Shown here: positions 4,713-7,422 of the stretch, piece after piece
How positions within the stretch are numbered: position 1 is the first letter of the stretch
How the letters are laid out: every line of letters starts with the position of its first letter
Source: an uncultured Synergistales bacterium
Lineage (GTDB): Bacteria; Synergistota; Synergistia; Synergistales; Aminobacteriaceae
Assembly (NCBI GenBank): GCA_905236605.1
Contig: CAJORD010000040.1
Coordinates: 1-7,422 of the forward strand
Length of the DNA stretch: 7,422 nucleotides
Reading direction: 5' to 3'
Position numbers and translations under genes: made by a program
The notes under the pieces: generated by a model
The model's database searches: none
Told to the model about the DNA's origin: nothing
The model's input: only the letters and a program-made list of their open reading frames with translations

Positions 4713-7205
4713 ATGCCATATAATTTTGCGGAGATTGAAAAAAAATGGCAGGAGCGTTGGAATGAATCTCACTGCTTTGAATCTCACACTGATACTTCAA
4801 AAGAAAAATTTTTCTGTCTCGAAATGTTCCCGTATCCAAGCGGCGCGCTTCACATGGGACATATTAGGAATTATTCTATCGGCGACGTCCTCGCACGATT
4901 TTTAAGAAAGAAAGGCAAAAACGTTTTATATACAATCGGCTTCGACTCGTTCGGAATGCCCGCCGAGAACGCCGCGATAAAATTCAAAACTCGCCCGCAC
5001 GATTGGACGCTCTCAAATATTGCTTACATGACCGAGCAATTAAAGCGCATGGGCTATAGTTACGACTGGCGGCGCGAAGCTATTACTTGTCTTCCTGAAT
5101 ATTATAAATGGAATCAATGGATATTCCTTCAAATGTATAAGCGCGGGATAGTCTTCCAGAAAGAAGCTCCCGTAAACTGGTGCGAGACTTGCGGGACGGT
5201 CTTAGCAAATGAACAAGTTGAAGACGGCTGCTGCTGGCGTTGTAAACACCCGGTTACGAAAAAAAATCTCAAGCAATGGTTCATTAAGATAACGGACTAC
5301 GCGCAGGAATTATTAGACGACATTGAAAAAGATTTAGGCGGCTGGCCGAACAGAGTCCGAATAATGCAGACGAACTGGATCGGACGAAGCGAAGGTGCCC
5401 GGCTCTCGTTTAATATTCCCGAACTTGATTACGAGCTTGAAGCATTCACAACGCGATTCGATACGATTTACGGCGTTACGTTTATTGCGCTTGCTCCCGA
5501 ACACGAACTCGTTAAAAAAATTCGCGGCTCTCTCAACGAAAACGACGCGGCAAAATTAGACGAGTTTATTAAGAAAGTCAGCGCGCAAAGCTCAATCGAA
5601 CGCTCCGACGCTAAAGCCGAAAAATTAGGATTCAAAACTCCGTTCTATGGTGTCAATCCCGTGAACGGCAAAAAGATTCCAATCTGGATAGCGAATTACA
5701 TTTTAATCGACTACGGAACGGGAGCTATTATGGGCGTGCCCGCTCACGACACTCGCGACTTCGATTTTGCAAAGAAAAATGACATTCCGATTATCCCGGT
5801 TATTAATCCTGATGACGGAACTGTGCTTGACGGTGCGACAATGACCGAAGCTTTCACCGAAGACGGCATCGCTTGCAACTCCGGCGAATTTAACGGCCTC
5901 AAAACTTCCGAAGCGATTTCAAAAATGATCGACTGGGGCGAGAAACAAGGATTTTGCAAACGCGAAGTTAATTTCAAGTTGCGCGACTGGTTAATCTCTC
6001 GTCAGCGATATTGGGGAACTCCGATCCCGTTCGTATATTGCGACAAGTGCGGAGTCGTTCCTGTCCCTGAAGAAGATTTGCCCGTGAGATTGCCCGAAGA
6101 CGTTGAAGTTAAAGAAGTCGGACATTCGCCACTGCTTGACCGCCCGGACTTTTTGAACACGACTTGCCCACATTGCGGCGGCCCTGCAAGACGCGAAGCC
6201 GACACTATGGATACTTTCTTCTGTTCGTCATGGTACTTTGATAGATACTGCTCGCCCGGCGACGACAAACGCCCGTTTGAAAAATCCGACGTTGATTACT
6301 GGATGCCCGTTGACCAATATATAGGCGGAATTGAACACGCTTGCTTACATTTAATATATGCGAGATTCTTCGCGAAGTTCTTAACTGACATCGGCCTGAC
6401 TGACTACCGCGAACCGTTCACGAGATTATTAACTCAAGGAATGGTCATTAAAGACGGCGCGAAAATGTCAAAATCTCTCGGCAACACCGTTGACCCTACC
6501 GAAATTGTTAAAAAATACGGTGCGGACACCGTGAGACTCTTTATACTCTTTGCCGCTCCGCCGAATAACGATTTAGAGTGGTCAGACAGAAACGTCGAAG
6601 GCGCGCACAGATTTTTGAATCGCGTGTGGCGTTACGTCGAAGAAAATTGCGAAGCTCTCAAGAAATATGGCAACAAAATTATTTCAATGAAAGAAATTAA
6701 ATCGCCGGCGTTAAGGGAGTTTAAGCGCAGGATACACACGACTATAGACAACGTTACGCACGATATTTTTGACGAGAAGCAATTTAACACGGCGATAGCG
6801 CGATTAATGGAACTCACGAACGCGATTTACTCACAGAGCGACACGACCGAAGAAGCTTGGGAGTTGAAGCGTGAGGCCGTCGATACGTTATTAAATTGTT
6901 TGTCGCCGTTCTGCCCGCACATCACCGAAGAGCTTTGGGAAATGCTCGGCCATGAAGAAATGCTTTGCTTAGAGCCGTGGCCAAGTGCTGATGAAGCTTC
7001 AATGATTCAAGATTCAGTTACGATCGTCGGACAGATTAACGGAAAAGTTCGCGGCAAGTTCGAGCGGCCTGCGGGAATGTCGAAGGAAGAGCTTGAAAAG
7101 AGCGTTCTTGCCGAGCCGTTTATGATTGAGAAAATCGGCGGCAAAGAAATTGTGAAAGTCATCGTAGTGCCGGATAAGCTCGTGAACATCGTAGTGAAAG
7201 GCTAA
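4713..7205 (+). CDS. leuS: Leucyl-tRNA synthetase
   Basis: This cytoplasmic class I enzyme charges tRNA-Leu with leucine using ATP. At 830 residues it is full length. In order it shows the N-terminal EIEKKWQERW, the HIGH-type motif HMGH (47-50), a zinc knuckle with Cys157, Cys160, Cys174 and Cys177, the CP1 editing domain with TTRFDT (246-251) and GVPAHDTRDFDF (341-352) that hydrolyses mischarged tRNA, a second cysteine set (Cys443, Cys446, Cys485, Cys488), the RQRYWGTP strand, and KMSKS (584-588) for ATP binding. The anticodon-binding and C-terminal domains follow, ending VNIVVKG. No damage is seen. It has its own promoter and a strong terminator, so it is probably a single-gene transcript, diverging from the tct operon. 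Confidence 0.98.
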   Translation: MPYNFAEIEKKWQERWNESHCFESHTDTSKEKFFCLEMFPYPSGALHMGHIRNYSIGDVLARFLRKKGKNVLYTIGFDSFGMPAENAAIKFKTRPHDWTLSNIAYMTEQLKRMGYSYDWRREAITCLPEYYKWNQWIFLQMYKRGIVFQKEAPVNWCETCGTVLANEQVEDGCCWRCKHPVTKKNLKQWFIKITDYAQELLDDIEKDLGGWPNRVRIMQTNWIGRSEGARLSFNIPELDYELEAFTTRFDTIYGVTFIALAPEHELVKKIRGSLNENDAAKLDEFIKKVSAQSSIERSDAKAEKLGFKTPFYGVNPVNGKKIPIWIANYILIDYGTGAIMGVPAHDTRDFDFAKKNDIPIIPVINPDDGTVLDGATMTEAFTEDGIACNSGEFNGLKTSEAISKMIDWGEKQGFCKREVNFKLRDWLISRQRYWGTPIPFVYCDKCGVVPVPEEDLPVRLPEDVEVKEVGHSPLLDRPDFLNTTCPHCGGPARREADTMDTFFCSSWYFDRYCSPGDDKRPFEKSDVDYWMPVDQYIGGIEHACLHLIYARFFAKFLTDIGLTDYREPFTRLLTQGMVIKDGAKMSKSLGNTVDPTEIVKKYGADTVRLFILFAAPPNNDLEWSDRNVEGAHRFLNRVWRYVEENCEALKKYGNKIISMKEIKSPALREFKRRIHTTIDNVTHDIFDEKQFNTAIARLMELTNAIYSQSDTTEEAWELKREAVDTLLNCLSPFCPHITEELWEMLGHEEMLCLEPWPSADEASMIQDSVTIVGQINGKVRGKFERPAGMSKEELEKSVLAEPFMIEKIGGKEIVKVIVVPDKLVNIVVKG

Positions 7206-7213
7206 AGAAAATT

Positions 7214-7246
7214 AATCTCCTGCTAAATTTAGTGGGAGATTTTTTT
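7214..7246 (+). terminator. Rho-independent terminator of leuS
   Basis: AATCTCC pairs with GGAGATT; inside it two wobble pairs (TG/TG) stack on CTAA/TTAG around a 2-nt loop. Seven T follow immediately. It starts 8 bp after the leuS stop codon. Confidence 0.92.
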
Positions 7247-7252
7247 ATAAAG

Positions 7253-7261
7253 TGCTATAAT
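7253..7261 (+). promoter_or_regulatory. Extended -10 promoter of the prepilin gene
   Basis: TGCTATAAT, a TGn extension plus perfect TATAAT, only 6 bp after the T-run of the leuS terminator. The -35 position falls within the terminator hairpin and shows no consensus. Expected start is near 7268, with a leader of about 50 nt. Confidence 0.65.
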
Positions 7262-7303
7262 TGCCGCAGCTTTTCAGAAAATAATTTACAGAAACAAACA
7301 TTT

Positions 7304-7310
7304 AGGGAGG
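7304..7310 (+). promoter_or_regulatory. Ribosome binding site fixing the TTG start of the prepilin gene
   Basis: AGGGAGG lies 8 nt before TTG at 7319. It supports a short, basic leader peptide MKRSRRG. Confidence 0.8.
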
Positions 7311-7318
7311 AATTTTCT

Positions 7319-7422
7319 TTGAAACGTAGTAGAAGAGGCTTCACGCTCGTTGAGTTATTAATCGTTATTGTCGTCATTGGCGTATTATCAGCTATGATGA
7401 TGTTGTCAAGCACAGAAGCAGT
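7319..7422 (+). CDS. Type IV prepilin or pseudopilin, N-terminal part
   Basis: Only 34 codons are inside the window. They read MKRSRRG followed by FTLVELLIVIVVIGVLSAM, the class III signal: a basic leader, Gly at -1, N-methylated Phe at +1 and Glu at +5 of the mature protein, then the hydrophobic helix that anchors the subunit and builds the filament core. A prepilin peptidase would cleave after Gly7. The continuation MMMLSSTEA resembles prepilins I associate with Synergistota, though that is recollection rather than a search. Whether it is a pilin, a type II secretion pseudopilin or a competence pilin depends on the missing part. TTG start, chosen from the AGGGAGG 8 nt upstream. It runs off the window end. 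Confidence 0.9.
   Translation, partial: MKRSRRGFTLVELLIVIVVIGVLSAMMMLSSTEA

Noticed and set aside
4663..4905. Plus-strand ORF of 80 codons across the leuS start
   Set aside because: It starts inside the leuS -10 element and runs out of frame through the certain LeuRS N-terminus, so it is a shadow.
1..7422. CRISPR array, tRNA or rRNA genes, insertion sequence or defence system
   Set aside because: No spaced repeats of CRISPR type, no cloverleaf, and no transposase or nuclease motif were seen on either strand; the repeats present are short and intergenic.

Overview
The window reads as an ordinary bacterial chromosome segment with moderate GC (AT-rich spacers, GC-richer genes). It holds parts of seven protein genes. 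On the plus strand are the 3' end of a NudC-type Nudix gene, a complete leuS and the 5' end of a type IV prepilin or pseudopilin gene. On the minus strand are a tripartite tricarboxylate transporter (TTT) operon, tctC-tctB-tctA, and a methyltransferase gene behind it. A host in or near the Synergistota (a low-GC, probably gut-associated lineage) would fit: TTT operons, the prepilin N-terminus, the TTG starts and a leuS with no room for a T-box leader. This is inference from protein style, not a proven placement; other anaerobic diderm groups remain possible.

Layout: nudC end (2-313, +) converges on and overlaps by 15 bp the methyltransferase gene (1247-299, -). That gene is split by a frameshift in a run of ten G (875-884). 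A rho-independent terminator (1255-1293, -) separates it from the TTT operon. Within the operon tctA (2784-1435) stops at a TAG codon, yet the same frame continues for 42 more codons (to TAA at 1306) that look like the normal TctA C-terminus. tctB (3232-2810) and tctC (4358-3348) lie upstream. Both begin with TTG and carry nearly the same 24-nt leader just before their start codons. A 354-bp divergent spacer (4359-4712) holds a consensus -10 on each strand, a perfect 12-bp tandem repeat and a heptamer repeat array. leuS (4713-7205, +) ends in a strong terminator (7214-7246), followed by an extended -10 promoter and the prepilin gene (7319 to the window end).

How the genes work together: TctC would bind a carboxylate in the periplasm and hand it to the TctA/TctB membrane complex, driven by an ion gradient. 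The other genes (NAD(H) pyrophosphatase, leucyl-tRNA synthetase, pilin, methyltransferase) look like unrelated neighbours.

The observations most worth a second look are the G10 tract, which behaves like a phase-variation switch that is currently OFF (nine G restores a 315-residue methyltransferase), and the in-frame amber codon in tctA with an apparently conserved sequence behind it. No wholly new multi-gene system is visible. Both interruptions could also be recent mutations or sequence errors, which raw reads would settle.
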